NCBI GenBank assembly: GCA_030674155.1
Contig: CM060342.1
Coordinates: 18,418,014 to 18,433,013, forward strand
Length of the DNA: 15,000 bases
From: Stramonita haemastoma
Taxonomy: Eukaryota > Mollusca > Gastropoda > Neogastropoda > Muricidae
Direction: 5' to 3'
Below are positions 14,342-15,000 of this stretch, piece after piece. The translations under genes and the position numbers were made by a program. The notes under the pieces are model-generated. The model had not been told where the DNA came from, made no database searches, and saw only the letters and a list, made by a program, of their open reading frames with translations. How positions within the stretch are numbered: the stretch's first letter is position 1; each line of letters begins with the position of its first letter.

Positions 14342-15000
14342 GTCACCCACCTGCTTTTCGCGCGCTTTTTTTTTTTTGGTTGCTCGGCTCCAAACCCCTT
14401 CACAACTGACAGTGTGTAAAACCGGCGTCACCTTCTAGCGACCCTCACGCAGCACTGAAAGAGCATGCATTATGGCAAAGGTCCCCTTTTCCTGACCTAG
14501 CCCCTAGCTATGAAGTTTTGCCCTGACAATGTCTTCTCGGCACCATTCTTTATCTGCTTCGCAGACAACTTACTTGCTTCAGGCTAATGGCTACCCACAG
14601 CGGTCAAGATTAAGGTCATTTGGTAGTGTCTCTCTATGTATACTGAGTCTCAGGAGATAAGGATGGTTTGGGGGTTGTACTGTTTAAGTTTCCTTTTGGT
14701 TGTTGCTTTTGTTTTGTTTACTCTATCATCTGGGAATATCTATAAGATCTGAATCTCTATTTTGAAGGGGAAAGTTCTGTATGATACTCAAAGCTCTATG
14801 TCTTCTACTAAAGTTGTAACAGTGGTGACTGTTTAATTTTTATATCACTTCATTCTTTTGCTCTGTATACAATATCAGAACAGTTCAGAGTCAAGACTGA
14901 CCCTACCTTGCACTTTTAAAGTTTGTTTCAATATAGTTTAACAGCATTAAGAAATAACAAAGAGCTCTACAAATTTTCTGTTCTATCCTGTCACAGTACG
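14342..15000. other. About 660 bp without a supported gene
   Basis: Holds a 12-base T run (14366-14377) and otherwise AT-rich unique-looking sequence. If the candidate exon at 14104 were real, the beginning of this stretch would be its 3' untranslated region. There is no independent support. Confidence 0.4.

Overview
This window looks like intergenic or repeat-rich DNA from an animal nuclear genome, most likely a gastropod mollusc. The evidence is the AT-leaning base composition, the very high density of (CT)n, (GA)n, (GT)n and (CTGT)n microsatellites, and interspersed repeats with tRNA-like heads whose body motifs I recognise from caenogastropod genomes (a GATGAGAC-TAAACCGAGG-type motif at 8429 and a CCATCCTTCTCCATGT-type motif at 11191). 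The species call rests on memory of those motifs and was not searched. I see no prokaryotic gene organisation and no intact protein-coding gene. Nearly all the long open frames are microsatellites read as (RE)n, (SL)n, (CV)n or (HT)n.

The left two thirds (about 360-9410) is the interesting part. Aligned by eye, it resolves into four diverged copies of one large unit of about 2-2.8 kb. Each complete copy carries, in order, a conserved exon-like block A with an internal (GA)n tract, a (CT)n tract, a conserved non-coding block B, a second conserved block B', and a (CTGT)n/(CT)n or (GT)n microsatellite cluster. Unit 0 lies on the minus strand (about 2588 down to 360). Units 1 (about 2640-4350), 2 (about 4700-6980) and 3 (about 7320-9410) lie on the plus strand. 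Units 0 and 1 meet head to head near 2590-2640, and both have lost their 5' parts there.

Block A behaves like a decayed terminal coding exon. Copies 2 and 3 are nearly identical over about 480 bp, several differences fall at third codon positions, and two of three copies keep a TGA stop at the same place, which is also where the high similarity ends. The implied protein is cysteine-containing and I do not recognise its family. All three A copies carry frame shifts, a changed stop or truncation, so I call them pseudogene or gene-fragment copies.

The right third (9410-15000) is different. It holds a cluster of tRNA-derived SINE copies (9795-10560, in both orientations), an (ACCAC)n satellite next to a SINE tail, a second SINE-like element (11128-11400), a seven-copy minisatellite of about 44 bp (12430-12740), a fold-back inverted repeat (13580-13681), a (GAT)n/(GAA)n tract (13989-14064), and one weak candidate terminal exon (14104-14341). 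Long stretches between these show nothing I can support.
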